A program made the translations under genes and the position numbers. Positions 1-5,804 of a stretch of 5,804 nucleotides of DNA are shown here, in pieces (the stretch's first letter is position 1; every line of letters starts with the position of its first letter). Under the pieces are notes generated by a model. It searched no databases. It was given only the letters and a program-made list of their open reading frames with translations, and had not been told where the DNA came from. The stretch is from positions 1 through 5,804 of the forward strand of contig VBQB01000204.1 of the NCBI GenBank assembly GCA_005887855.1, written 5' to 3'. The stretch is from Verrucomicrobiota bacterium (GTDB taxonomy: Bacteria > Verrucomicrobiota > Verrucomicrobiae > Chthoniobacterales > UBA10450).

Positions 1-9
1 CAAGCAGAT

Positions 10-82
<73 letters not shown>

Positions 83-118
83 AGCCTTCGCTTGGAGCGC
101 AGCGGCAAAGCGAAGGCT
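83..118. repeat. 11-bp perfect inverted repeat directly abutting the tRNA
   Basis: AGCCTTCGCTT at 83-93 is the exact reverse complement of AAGCGAAGGCT at 108-118, with a 14-base loop between them. The left arm begins at the base after the tRNA discriminator. No T-run follows the right arm, so it is not a textbook intrinsic terminator, although it could protect or define the tRNA 3' end. The GC-rich stretch after it (GTCACGCCGGAGCGGAGCG, 119-137) and the near-palindrome TTGGGGCGCTCCAA (170-183) share short words with the loop. This suggests a dispersed REP-like noncoding element, which is an inference. Confidence 0.7.
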
Positions 119-209
119 GTCACGCCGGAGCGGAGCGTAGACGGACTGGGTTGTGCACGCCTGGATTCTTTGGGGCGCTCCAAGTCACGGCTTGGCAGAC
201 CAAATTTCA

Positions 210-244
210 TTTTCGATTTTCGATTTCCGATTTGCGATTATCGA
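210..244. repeat. Five tandem 7-bp repeats, consensus TTTTCGA
   Basis: Five head-to-tail heptamers can be read without gaps: TTTTCGA (210-216), TTTTCGA (217-223), TTTCCGA (224-230), TTTGCGA (231-237) and TTATCGA (238-244). Each unit differs from the consensus by at most one base. Seven is not a multiple of three, and the tract lies in otherwise noncoding DNA between the tRNA and the STT3-like gene. This argues that the long open frame crossing it is not translated there. The array ends three bases before the GTG chosen as the start of the next gene. Similar A/T-rich heptamer tracts are, from memory, common between genes in soil Verrucomicrobia. Confidence 0.8.
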
Positions 245-247
245 GGT

Positions 248-1852
248 GTGCAACGAGTCGCGCACATCGGGTTGGCCATCATCGAGATTACAATGCTGAG
301 CGTACTGATTTTGGCAACGCGGTGCGCGAATTATCAGGACGTTTTCATTGCTGGGAACGTTTATTTCACCGACGCAGATTGTTACGCGCGGATGACGCGC
401 GTGCGTTTGTGCGCGAAAACTCGCGGATTGATCGTCCGCCACCATGATTTCGAAAATTTTCCCGAAGGGACAACTCCCCATACGACCGCGCCGCTGGATT
501 ATTTAATCCTTGCCTTGTCGATCTTGCTAAAGCCTGTCACCGCGCATGCAATCGATTTGGCGGGCGCGTTAATCTCACCCACTCTCGCCTTGATTGGCGG
601 CTGGTTTCTCTTGTGGTGGTCCCGGCGAATGAAGTTCCGTTATCGTTGGGTGCTGCTGATTCTGTACGCGATCAGCCCAATTCTTGTTCATGGAAGCGAG
701 CTTGGCCGGCCCGATCATCAATCATTGTCGCTGTTGCTCGTGACGATCGCGATTTGCGCGGAATGGAGCTCGCGGTGTGAACCAGCACCGGGATGGAGTG
801 CGCTTAGCGGAATCATGTGGGGGTTAGCGATCTGGGTGTCTGCTTATGAATCGATAGTTTTATTTCTAATCGTCGTGGCGGTAAGCCTGCTAGAAGATCG
901 AAAAGCGCTTTTCGCAAAATCCCGGCGCGCCGGCTGGATTTGTTTTGCACTGATCATTGCGATCGCGCTTTTGATTGAGCAGCGAACTCCGTCGATGTCG
1001 TTCCTTCAACCGACTGAAACTTTCAAAAACTGGGCCCGTACCATTGGCGAACTTGCGCACGTCTCGCCGGCAAATCCGGTTTGGTTTCGTTGGGCGGGAT
1101 ACATGATCGCGGTAGCACCGTTGCTGATTTGGTTCGGGTTTCGGAGGATTAAGAGCGAGGGCACGGGTAACGGCGAAAGCCCGGTACCTGCAGTCGTTGT
1201 TTTGCTTATCGCTACCTATTTTCTCACCATTTGGCAGGCGCGCTGGGCGTATTTTTTCATGTTGATTTTTGCGCTCGTGCTTCCGAGTTTGCTTGAACCG
1301 ATCAAATCGCGCGTGGCGGTTTGGATCGCTTTTTGGTTGTCCATTTTTCCAATTCTGCGTGACTGGGAGGCACGTCTTTGGCCGAACGAAACAGAATCCG
1401 CCCGCCGGATCGAGCAGCGGAACGAATCGGTGCAGATACGCGATCTGGCGATCGATTTGCAATCGTCCGAACTGCGCCCGTTTCTCGCGCCATGGTGGCT
1501 TTCCCCATCAATCGCTTATTGGTCCGGACAGCCTGCGGTGGCTGGAAGCTCGCATGAGAGCCTATCGGGCATTGAAGACAGCGCGCGTTTTTTCCTTGCC
1601 GATGATTGGCAAAAGGCGCGCGAAATTCTCGAAAATCGCAAGATAACTTGGGTGGTCGCTTACGATTTCGAACGCGTGGCGCAGAATTCCTCGGCTATTC
1701 TGGGCTTGGCAGTGCCTCGGCCGGCGCTCGGCTCGGTCCTGGATAGAACACCTGCTCGAGCCCCGCGATTCTTGATCTTTTCGGCGCAGAACGGGATCGG
1801 GAAACTCTACCGGGTCGCAGTTGAGCCGCAAAAAAATTCACTGCCACGGTGA
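248..1852 (+). CDS. STT3/PglB-like integral membrane glycosyltransferase (GT-C fold)
   Basis: Predicted multi-pass membrane protein of 534 residues with about 11-13 hydrophobic helices, followed by a soluble C-terminal part from about residue 375. In the STT3/PglB oligosaccharyltransferase family, such proteins transfer a lipid-linked glycan to asparagine outside the cytoplasmic membrane. Visible family landmarks, in order: a DAD motif (D42, D44) in the first external loop; a downstream HHDF...FPEGTTPH...APLDY stretch (about 65-85); GRPDHQ (153-158), matching the bacterial VDHH position; TIGE (265-268), matching the TIxE catalytic-loop motif; and WQARWAYFF (329-337), at the place of the conserved arginine near the late helices. 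The signature WWDYG appears as WWLSP (416-420), so acceptor recognition may differ. The open frame continues upstream to a TTG at 92, but that part crosses noncoding repeats. GTG 248 is preferred because it completes a first membrane helix with basic residues before it. TTG 272 and ATG 293 are alternatives; ATG 293 leaves only a stub of the helix. No Shine-Dalgarno sequence is seen. Family membership is fairly sure; true oligosaccharyltransferase activity is uncertain. Confidence 0.8.
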   Translation: MQRVAHIGLAIIEITMLSVLILATRCANYQDVFIAGNVYFTDADCYARMTRVRLCAKTRGLIVRHHDFENFPEGTTPHTTAPLDYLILALSILLKPVTAHAIDLAGALISPTLALIGGWFLLWWSRRMKFRYRWVLLILYAISPILVHGSELGRPDHQSLSLLLVTIAICAEWSSRCEPAPGWSALSGIMWGLAIWVSAYESIVLFLIVVAVSLLEDRKALFAKSRRAGWICFALIIAIALLIEQRTPSMSFLQPTETFKNWARTIGELAHVSPANPVWFRWAGYMIAVAPLLIWFGFRRIKSEGTGNGESPVPAVVVLLIATYFLTIWQARWAYFFMLIFALVLPSLLEPIKSRVAVWIAFWLSIFPILRDWEARLWPNETESARRIEQRNESVQIRDLAIDLQSSELRPFLAPWWLSPSIAYWSGQPAVAGSSHESLSGIEDSARFFLADDWQKAREILENRKITWVVAYDFERVAQNSSAILGLAVPRPALGSVLDRTPARAPRFLIFSAQNGIGKLYRVAVEPQKNSLPR

Positions 1853-1859
1853 GAATACG

Positions 1860-1888
1860 TTGACAGTACCGGCCAGCGTTACAATAAT
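1860..1888 (+). promoter_or_regulatory. Sigma-70-type promoter for the bactofilin/DUF5069 cluster
   Basis: A perfect -35 hexamer TTGACA (1860-1865) is followed after 17 bases by AATAAT (1883-1888), which matches five of six positions of the -10 consensus. It begins eight bases after the stop of the STT3-like gene and points into the bactofilin genes. Transcription would start near 1895. An overlapping TACAAT (1880-1885) is a poorer -10 because its spacing is only 14 bases. The prediction comes from consensus matching alone. Confidence 0.65.
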
Positions 1889-1894
1889 GACGAA

Positions 1895-2016
1895 TGCTAA
1901 AAAGATTCGTCCCGCAAAAGCCAGTGTCGTCGGTCGGAGAAAGATCGCTGCATCTGGATACAGATGACAACAACAATCATCTTGCGAGCCGCGAACAACC
2001 AAGAACATCAACAATT
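1895..2016 (+). other. Putative 5' leader of the bactofilin transcript, with a small hairpin
   Basis: This stretch of about 120 bases lies between the predicted transcription start and the preferred bactofilin start. It contains a perfect 6-bp inverted repeat, CATCTG (1951-1956) and CAGATG (1961-1966), around a GATA loop. The last 40 bases are A-rich with no Shine-Dalgarno sequence. The bactofilin frame stays open back to ATG 1894, which would sit at the transcription start itself. A leaderless product with about 41 extra residues is therefore formally possible, but those residues are polar and do not look like a bactofilin N-terminus. No known riboswitch is recognised. Confidence 0.3.
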
Positions 2017-2335
2017 ATGGATTACCAAAAACCTATGGCAGATCACGGAGGCAAAGACATTCTATCGAGCGATGTCGAAATCAAAGGCTCGATCAAGTTT
2101 CAAAAAGAGCTTCTTATCGACGGGAAAGTCGAAGGGGAAATCAATTCTGATGGCGTGCTGACGATCGGGGAGAACGCGGACATTCGTGGCGAGATAAAAA
2201 CGAAACGAAGAGGGAGCAACTTTTATTGGCAAATCGGAAGTCACCAGTGGAGCTCTACCTAAGGCGGCACCGGGACGTCCAGAAGTTGTCCGGCACGATG
2301 AGCCACTCAAGGCCGCCTTTGGGGGTCGCGGATAA
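2017..2335 (+). pseudogene. Bactofilin with internal deletion and frameshift
   Basis: Bactofilins (DUF583) polymerise without nucleotide into filaments through a small right-handed beta-helix and act in cell shape, stalk or envelope organisation. From ATG 2017 the frame encodes a short tail (MDYQKPMADHGG) and then clear bactofilin sequence: DILSSDVEIKGSI, LLIDGKVEGEI, LTIGENADIRGEIKTK. Family similarity stops after the AAA codon at 2203-2205, and the same frame runs through unrelated residues to a stop at 2260-2262. One base later, in the next frame, the typical C-terminal end of the helix appears: EEGATFIGKSEV from 2207, with a Pro/Ala/charged tail to a TAA at 2333-2335. The two parts give 63 + 42 codons, about 35-40 short of a usual bactofilin. 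The segment joining GEIKTK to EEGATF is missing and the frame is shifted by one. This fits a deletion whose length is not a multiple of three. A truncated in-frame product of 82 residues is possible. An assembly error is the main alternative. An upstream promoter and an intact paralogue 26 bases downstream suggest the locus itself is active. ATG 2035 is an alternative start. Confidence 0.75.
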
Positions 2336-2361
2336 AGAGAAAGTCCTTCGCTTAGTAACCA

Positions 2362-3207
2362 GTGGCCAACCCGTCGCCCGCTAAGGTCAGTGTGGAATGT
2401 CCACACTGTGGCTTTAAGCAGATGGAATACGCGGCGGCGAAAAGCACACTCTGCCGCCAGTGCGGTCGTTACTTTTCTCCATTTGCGCCGAAGGCTGGGC
2501 TAAAGCTGCGCGTAAAAGAAGAGCCAAGCGCGGCGGAGGATTCTTCGATTCTGCAGAGATTCGAAAGCTTTTGGCATCGGCAACGCAGCTCGGTTGTCGA
2601 ATGTTTTGAATGCCAGCGAAAACATCAGGTCAGCGGCGCGGCCACCTCGACAATTTGCCCAGGATGCAGCGCGCATATTGATTTACAGAATTACAAAATC
2701 ACCACGGGCTTCAGCCGAAGCATTCGAACCTGGGGCGACGTGCATCTCACCGCCAAAGGCGACCTGAGCAGCAGCAGGGTGATTTGCAAATCGGCCTTAG
2801 TTGAAGGCAAACTGCGCGGCGATCTGCATTGCAATGACACGGCCACGATCAATTTTTCAGGGAGAATTTCCGGCCGTCTTACCGCTAAACATGTAATCGT
2901 CGAACGCAGAGCCGATGTTCAGTGCTTCCGGCGAGTGAAAGTCGCGAGGATCGAAATTAGGGGAAAGATGACAGGCGAGATCATTGCCGAAACGATGGTT
3001 CACATTGACAAAAGAGGCTCGCTCGAGGGCAATGTCACGGCCAAAGCGATCACAGTCGAGAAAGGCGGGATGTTTTCCGGCCAACTCGTGATTGGCCAGG
3101 CTGATTTCACGCAGGGAGAATTGCTACCGGAACGAACACGAGCGGGCGTGAACGCGCCCCAACCTGATCTTCCCGGAGGCGCGCCGCAGCCTTTACCCGC
3201 GACTTAA
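2362..3207 (+). CDS. Bactofilin-family polymer-forming protein with two N-terminal zinc ribbons
   Basis: A protein of 281 residues. The N-terminal third has two CxxC...CxxC knuckles: C13/C16 with C31/C34, and C81/C84 with C99/C102. They look like zinc ribbons and are joined by a charged linker (about 45-75). From about residue 115 to 250 there is a beta-helix pattern of short hydrophobic strands with turn glycines (GDVHLTAKGD, ALVEGKLRGDL, GRISGRLTA, GKMTGEIIA, GSLEGNVTA, GMFSGQL), typical of bactofilins. The Pro/Ala-rich tail (about 255-281) is probably disordered. Bactofilins self-assemble into membrane-associated filaments. The ribbons could bind a protein or nucleic acid, which is an inference. 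The start is GTG 2362, because TAG and TAA stops in the same frame lie just upstream (2352-2357). GTG 2392 would cut into the first ribbon. No strong Shine-Dalgarno sequence is seen, only a distant purine run around 2335-2342. It lies 26 bases after the end of the broken bactofilin and 11 bases before the DUF5069 gene, so it is probably part of the same transcript. Confidence 0.85.
   Translation: MANPSPAKVSVECPHCGFKQMEYAAAKSTLCRQCGRYFSPFAPKAGLKLRVKEEPSAAEDSSILQRFESFWHRQRSSVVECFECQRKHQVSGAATSTICPGCSAHIDLQNYKITTGFSRSIRTWGDVHLTAKGDLSSSRVICKSALVEGKLRGDLHCNDTATINFSGRISGRLTAKHVIVERRADVQCFRRVKVARIEIRGKMTGEIIAETMVHIDKRGSLEGNVTAKAITVEKGGMFSGQLVIGQADFTQGELLPERTRAGVNAPQPDLPGGAPQPLPAT
2388..2408. repeat. 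Perfect 9-bp dyad early in the zinc-ribbon bactofilin
   Basis: CAGTGTGGA (2388-2396) and TCCACACTG (2400-2408) are exact reverse complements separated by ATG. The dyad starts 26 bases into the coding sequence and covers the codons of the first CPHC knuckle. In RNA it could form a stable hairpin with a three-base loop just downstream of the weak GTG start. In DNA it has the geometry of a dimeric repressor site. It may also be a coincidence of the coding sequence. Confidence 0.5.
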
Positions 3208-3218
3208 GCTTTGCCTCG

Positions 3219-3638
3219 ATGGAAAGACTGCATCCACGCAGTCCGTACGAAAAGCTTGGCGGGTACGTGCATCTGCCACGGTTGATCGACAAGGCCAGGC
3301 TCCATCGCAAAGGGCTGCTCAATGGCTACAACTATAAAACCGTTGGCTTCGATAAGCATTTGCTCGCGTTTCTAAAACTGAACGGCGATGCATTTGAAGA
3401 AGCCGCCAACGCCCTGGATGACGATGGCGCGATATTGAACTGGGTGCAGAAAAACGGCGAGAAACATCCTCCCGAAGCGATCGAACAGTGGAACCAGGCC
3501 ATGACTTCCAGCCATCCAGATACCGCAGCAAAAAAGGCGCGCTTCCTGCATTTTCTCAAAGAAGCGGGAGGCGAGGGGCGCAAGGATATTCGAACCTATT
3601 TCGATCTGATCGAATTTGACGAAGGCCGATTGAAGTAA
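3219..3638 (+). CDS. DUF5069 domain protein
   Basis: A 139-residue soluble protein spanning the usual length of DUF5069. I recognise the family by its N-terminal block RSPYEKLGGYVHLPRLIDKA (7-26), followed by GLLNGYNYKT and FDKHLLAFL (about 33-52). The C-terminal half is helical and charged (EAIEQWNQAM, ARFLHFLKEAG, YFDLIEFDEGRL). There is no signal peptide, membrane segment or metal-binding cluster. The family has no established function to my knowledge, and none is assigned here. The ATG lies 11 bases after the stop of the zinc-ribbon bactofilin, which suggests co-transcription. No Shine-Dalgarno sequence is visible. The gene ends 56 bases before the converging nucleotidyltransferase, with no clear terminator hairpin in that gap. 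Confidence 0.85.
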   Translation: MERLHPRSPYEKLGGYVHLPRLIDKARLHRKGLLNGYNYKTVGFDKHLLAFLKLNGDAFEEAANALDDDGAILNWVQKNGEKHPPEAIEQWNQAMTSSHPDTAAKKARFLHFLKEAGGEGRKDIRTYFDLIEFDEGRLK

Positions 3639-3694
3639 GCCTGTAGAGGGGGCTCGATCGCCAATCTCAATCGCATGACGCGCCGCTGCAAGAG

Positions 3695-4447
3695 TCACCG
3701 AGCGAGCTTTGTGAAAATTTTATCGGCTTCTTCCAGCGTTTCTTTACTTCCGATATCGAGCCATCTGCCGGTGATCTCGAACGTTTTCACGGGCTTACGC
3801 CTGTAGAGCCATTGCACGAAGCGACCCGGCTGATCAGGGTTATTGCCGGCAGCGAGATAGGTGGTCAAAAGCGAAAGCACTTCGGGTGAGTAATAATAAA
3901 GAGCGATGGCAGCCAGGGTGCTCTGGGGTTTCTCTGGCTTTTCCTCAAAGTGGGTGATGATTCCGTCGGCATCGATTGCGATATTACCATACTTTTTGAT
4001 GGCCTCGGCATTGCCGACATCATAAACAGCAACGGTTGCTTCGGTCTTCTTCGCGCAGGCAACGAAGGCAGCGAGCGATTCACTAAACAAGTTATCGCCC
4101 GCGACAATGAGCAAATCGCACTTCGTCAGATTCTCCCGGGTAACGACGAAGTTAATATCTCCAATTGCGCCCAGCTTATCTTCGTCGCTCTTGGAGCCGT
4201 CGTTGATGATTTTGAATTTTAATTTCGGTTGTCGTTCTTGATAGCGATCAGCCCAGGCTTGGAAGGCGCTCGCGAACTTGTCGTTGGTTACGACGTAAAC
4301 CGTCTCCAGATCTGGAACGTCGGCGAGGTTGTCCAGGCCCCATTCGATTATCGGTTTGCCTCCGACCGCGAGCAGCGGCTTGGCCTTGTCGAGCGTAAGC
4401 GGATAAAGACGCGTTGCGTAGCCCGCAGCGAGGATGAGCACATTCAT
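3695..4447 (-). CDS. Sugar-phosphate nucleotidyltransferase (NTP_transferase family)
   Basis: A 250-residue cytoplasmic enzyme of the NTP_transferase family (PF00483), which makes NDP-sugars from a sugar-1-phosphate and an NTP. The N-terminus carries the nucleotide-binding signature LILAAGYATRLYPLT (4-18) with KAKPLL (21-26) after it. Next come GKPIIEW (30-36), the metal-binding region VAGDNLF (115-121, D118), FEEKP (167-171) and the terminal motif GRWLDIGSKETL (227-238). Together these resemble glucose-1-phosphate thymidylyl/uridylyltransferases and mannose-1-phosphate guanylyltransferases without the C-terminal left-handed helix or isomerase domain. The sugar and nucleotide cannot be fixed from sequence. 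ATG 4447 is preferred over TTG 4462 because it places the usual few residues before the glycine-rich loop. The gene is 50 bases downstream of glnD on the same strand and is probably co-transcribed with it. NDP-sugars could feed envelope polysaccharide or the STT3-like pathway, but this is only inference. Confidence 0.88.
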   Translation of the reverse strand: MNVLILAAGYATRLYPLTLDKAKPLLAVGGKPIIEWGLDNLADVPDLETVYVVTNDKFASAFQAWADRYQERQPKLKFKIINDGSKSDEDKLGAIGDINFVVTRENLTKCDLLIVAGDNLFSESLAAFVACAKKTEATVAVYDVGNAEAIKKYGNIAIDADGIITHFEEKPEKPQSTLAAIALYYYSPEVLSLLTTYLAAGNNPDQPGRFVQWLYRRKPVKTFEITGRWLDIGSKETLEEADKIFTKLAR

Positions 4448-4497
4448 AGGAAGGTAAGACAAGCAGCAGCAACCATCGATGCGGTTTCGTCTTCCCG

Positions 4498-5804
4498 TTA
4501 TTTACTTGGATTTAGCGGCCGTGCACTCAGGATTGCATTCTGAAGACGTTTCTGCAGTGCAGCGATGCGATGCGAATCTGTGATCTTAGCGTGCGTTGAC
4601 CGATCCACGACGTACAACGTGTCGATGGCGGCGCCGTCCTGTGTGTTAATACGAGAAAGCGCGATGGAGACACCCTCGCGATCGAGGCATGACAGAATAT
4701 CATAGAGCAGACCGAGGCGATCCGGGGCTTGGACGTCTATGAGCGTGTAAGTCGGATGCGCTTTGTTATCGATGGCAATGCGAGTGGGAAATTCGATTTC
4801 TTGGACATTTCGGCGCCGGCTTTGACGCGTCGCTCGTTCGATTAACGGCAGAAAATCGAAGTTCTCATGCTCGAGCGCGCTCTGCAAAGTCTGTTCGACG
4901 AGTTCGCAGTCACGCTGGTCGGTGACGGCCTGTCCCTTCGGGCTGCACACTCGAAAGACACCCAGAACGACGCTATCTCCGCGCGGGAAAATATCTGCGC
5001 TCAAAATATTAATTGGGACGACCGAAAACGATCCAGCAATTTTGGCCAGTAACTGCTCGCGTTCCCAGGTGCAAAAACTGACGACACTGTGGCCTTGCTC
5101 GGGAAAAGCTTTCCATCTGATCTTTGGCGCCAGCGACTGCTCTCCTCGACCGGAAACGTTTGCAAAAAACGAGCGAACCAGTTTGAGATGCTCGACAATT
5201 TCGGGCACATCGCAGGCACGAAAATAATTATCCGGCATTGACTCAAAGTGGGCCTCAATTTCATCCGCATAATCGGCAGAAAGATTTTCAGCCACGGAAA
5301 CCTGCAAGCCCTCGCGCTCGATTTTTGCTTGTTCGTAATAGGACTTCTGGTCCGCCAGGTAACGCGAAGTCTCATGAAAGAGTTGCCAGACAAGCGATTC
5401 TTTCCAATCGGACCATGCCTCGGCGCTTGTGCCTTGTCCATCAGCCAGAGTAAGCAGCATTAGTGCGTTCAAGTTTTTTTGGTGCTTCACGATGTCGGCC
5501 AACTCCTTCACGGTGGCGGGATCATCGAGATTTCTTTGCTGCGCGATATTGGAGAGCGTGAGGTGATGATCGACCAGCAGGATAAGAGCCTTACGCTGCT
5601 CGGTTGACAACCGCAGACGGTTCGCGACGCGGTGGGCGAAAAGTGCGCTGGCTTCAGAGTGCGGCCGCGCGCCGACAGCCTTTCCAGTGTCGTGCAGAAG
5701 CAACGCGAGATAGAGAACAAGAGGATCCTCGAGCTGCTCAAAGATTTTGCGATATGCAATCAGCTTCGGATCCTCCGTCCGCGACAGCGCATCGAGCTTG
5801 TCGA
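4498..5804 (-). CDS. glnD: [Protein-PII] uridylyltransferase/uridylyl-removing enzyme, C-terminal part
   Basis: The gene is open to the window edge, so the 5' end, including the catalytic nucleotidyltransferase domain, lies outside; 434 codons are visible. GlnD adds UMP to PII proteins when glutamine is low and removes it when glutamine is high, which controls glutamine synthetase and nitrogen genes. Counting from the first whole codon, an HD phosphohydrolase domain shows LLLHDTGK (34-41, H37/D38), further histidines at 48 and 57, VDHH (77-80) and LADGQG (119-124). This domain performs UMP removal. Two ACT domains follow, sensing glutamine: the first at about 238-288 (SVVSFCTWEREQLLAKIAG), the second at about 351-423 (LIDVQAPDRLGLLYDIL). 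The first ACT has EREQLL where DRPGLF is usual, while the second keeps DRLGLL. A TTG at 5703 within the HD domain is not a real start, because the upstream codons continue GlnD-like sequence (EDPLVLYLA). The stop is TAA at 4498-4500. A nucleotidyltransferase gene follows after 50 bases. Confidence 0.9.
   Translation of the reverse strand, partial: DKLDALSRTEDPKLIAYRKIFEQLEDPLVLYLALLLHDTGKAVGARPHSEASALFAHRVANRLRLSTEQRKALILLVDHHLTLSNIAQQRNLDDPATVKELADIVKHQKNLNALMLLTLADGQGTSAEAWSDWKESLVWQLFHETSRYLADQKSYYEQAKIEREGLQVSVAENLSADYADEIEAHFESMPDNYFRACDVPEIVEHLKLVRSFFANVSGRGEQSLAPKIRWKAFPEQGHSVVSFCTWEREQLLAKIAGSFSVVPINILSADIFPRGDSVVLGVFRVCSPKGQAVTDQRDCELVEQTLQSALEHENFDFLPLIERATRQSRRRNVQEIEFPTRIAIDNKAHPTYTLIDVQAPDRLGLLYDILSCLDREGVSIALSRINTQDGAAIDTLYVVDRSTHAKITDSHRIAALQKRLQNAILSARPLNPSK

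Noticed and set aside
92..247. Upstream extension of the STT3-like frame to a TTG at 92
   Set aside because: It crosses the inverted repeat and the heptamer array, has no membrane-protein character and begins 10 bases after the tRNA.
890..1462. 190-residue minus-strand open frame inside the STT3-like gene
   Set aside because: It has a low-complexity basic composition, no domain, and lies antisense to a gene with clear family motifs.
2191..2212. Programmed ribosomal frameshifting at the A-rich ATAAAAACG stretch
   Set aside because: The required shift is +1 (or -2), not the -1 typical of such slippery runs, and even a shifted product would lack the helix middle, so a deletion explains it better.
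3639..3694. Possible bidirectional terminator between the convergent genes
   Set aside because: I found no stem of useful length and no T-run on either strand.
4448..4462. TTG start at 4462 adding five residues to the nucleotidyltransferase
   Set aside because: ATG 4447 gives the usual N-terminal spacing to the glycine-rich nucleotide loop and neither start has a ribosome binding site.
4449..4497. Imperfect GGGAAGAC/GTCTT pairing with an inner AACC/GGTT stem between glnD and the nucleotidyltransferase
   Set aside because: The pairing is interrupted, the loops are large and no T-run follows, so it is not a credible terminator or riboswitch.

Overview
The window looks like chromosomal DNA from a free-living bacterium of the Verrucomicrobiota, most likely a soil lineage near Chthoniobacterales. 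This placement is an inference. It rests on a bactofilin next to a second, zinc-ribbon bactofilin, a DUF5069 gene, an STT3-like membrane protein, a tRNA with no encoded CCA, almost no Shine-Dalgarno sequences, and noncoding DNA made of short heptamer repeats and GC-rich palindromes. No plasmid, phage, transposase or CRISPR signal is present.

Layout. A tRNA with anticodon CAT (probably the lysidine-modified tRNA-Ile2) opens the window. It is followed by about 165 bases of repeat-rich noncoding DNA: an 11-bp inverted repeat touching the tRNA end, then five tandem copies of a TTTTCGA-like heptamer. Next comes a plus-strand STT3/PglB-like integral membrane glycosyltransferase. Just after its stop lies a strong sigma-70-type promoter (TTGACA, 17-base spacer, AATAAT). 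This promoter and a leader of about 120 bases precede a bactofilin gene that has lost its middle and changed frame, then an intact bactofilin with two N-terminal zinc ribbons, then a DUF5069 protein. These three probably form one transcription unit. On the minus strand, converging on them, lie a glnD gene for the PII uridylyltransferase (5' end outside the window) and, 50 bases downstream of it, a sugar-phosphate nucleotidyltransferase.

Functional picture. The membrane glycosyltransferase and the sugar nucleotidyltransferase fit surface or protein glycosylation, but they lie in separate units with no demonstrated link. The two bactofilins fit a polymer-forming cytoskeletal module, with the first member apparently disrupted. 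GlnD is housekeeping nitrogen sensing.

Most worth a second look: the bactofilin deletion-plus-frameshift junction at about 2206; the STT3-like enzyme, which keeps DxD, DH and TIxE motifs but has WWLSP where WWDYG is expected; and a perfect 9-bp dyad at the start of the zinc-ribbon bactofilin. I see no clear new defence or mobile system.
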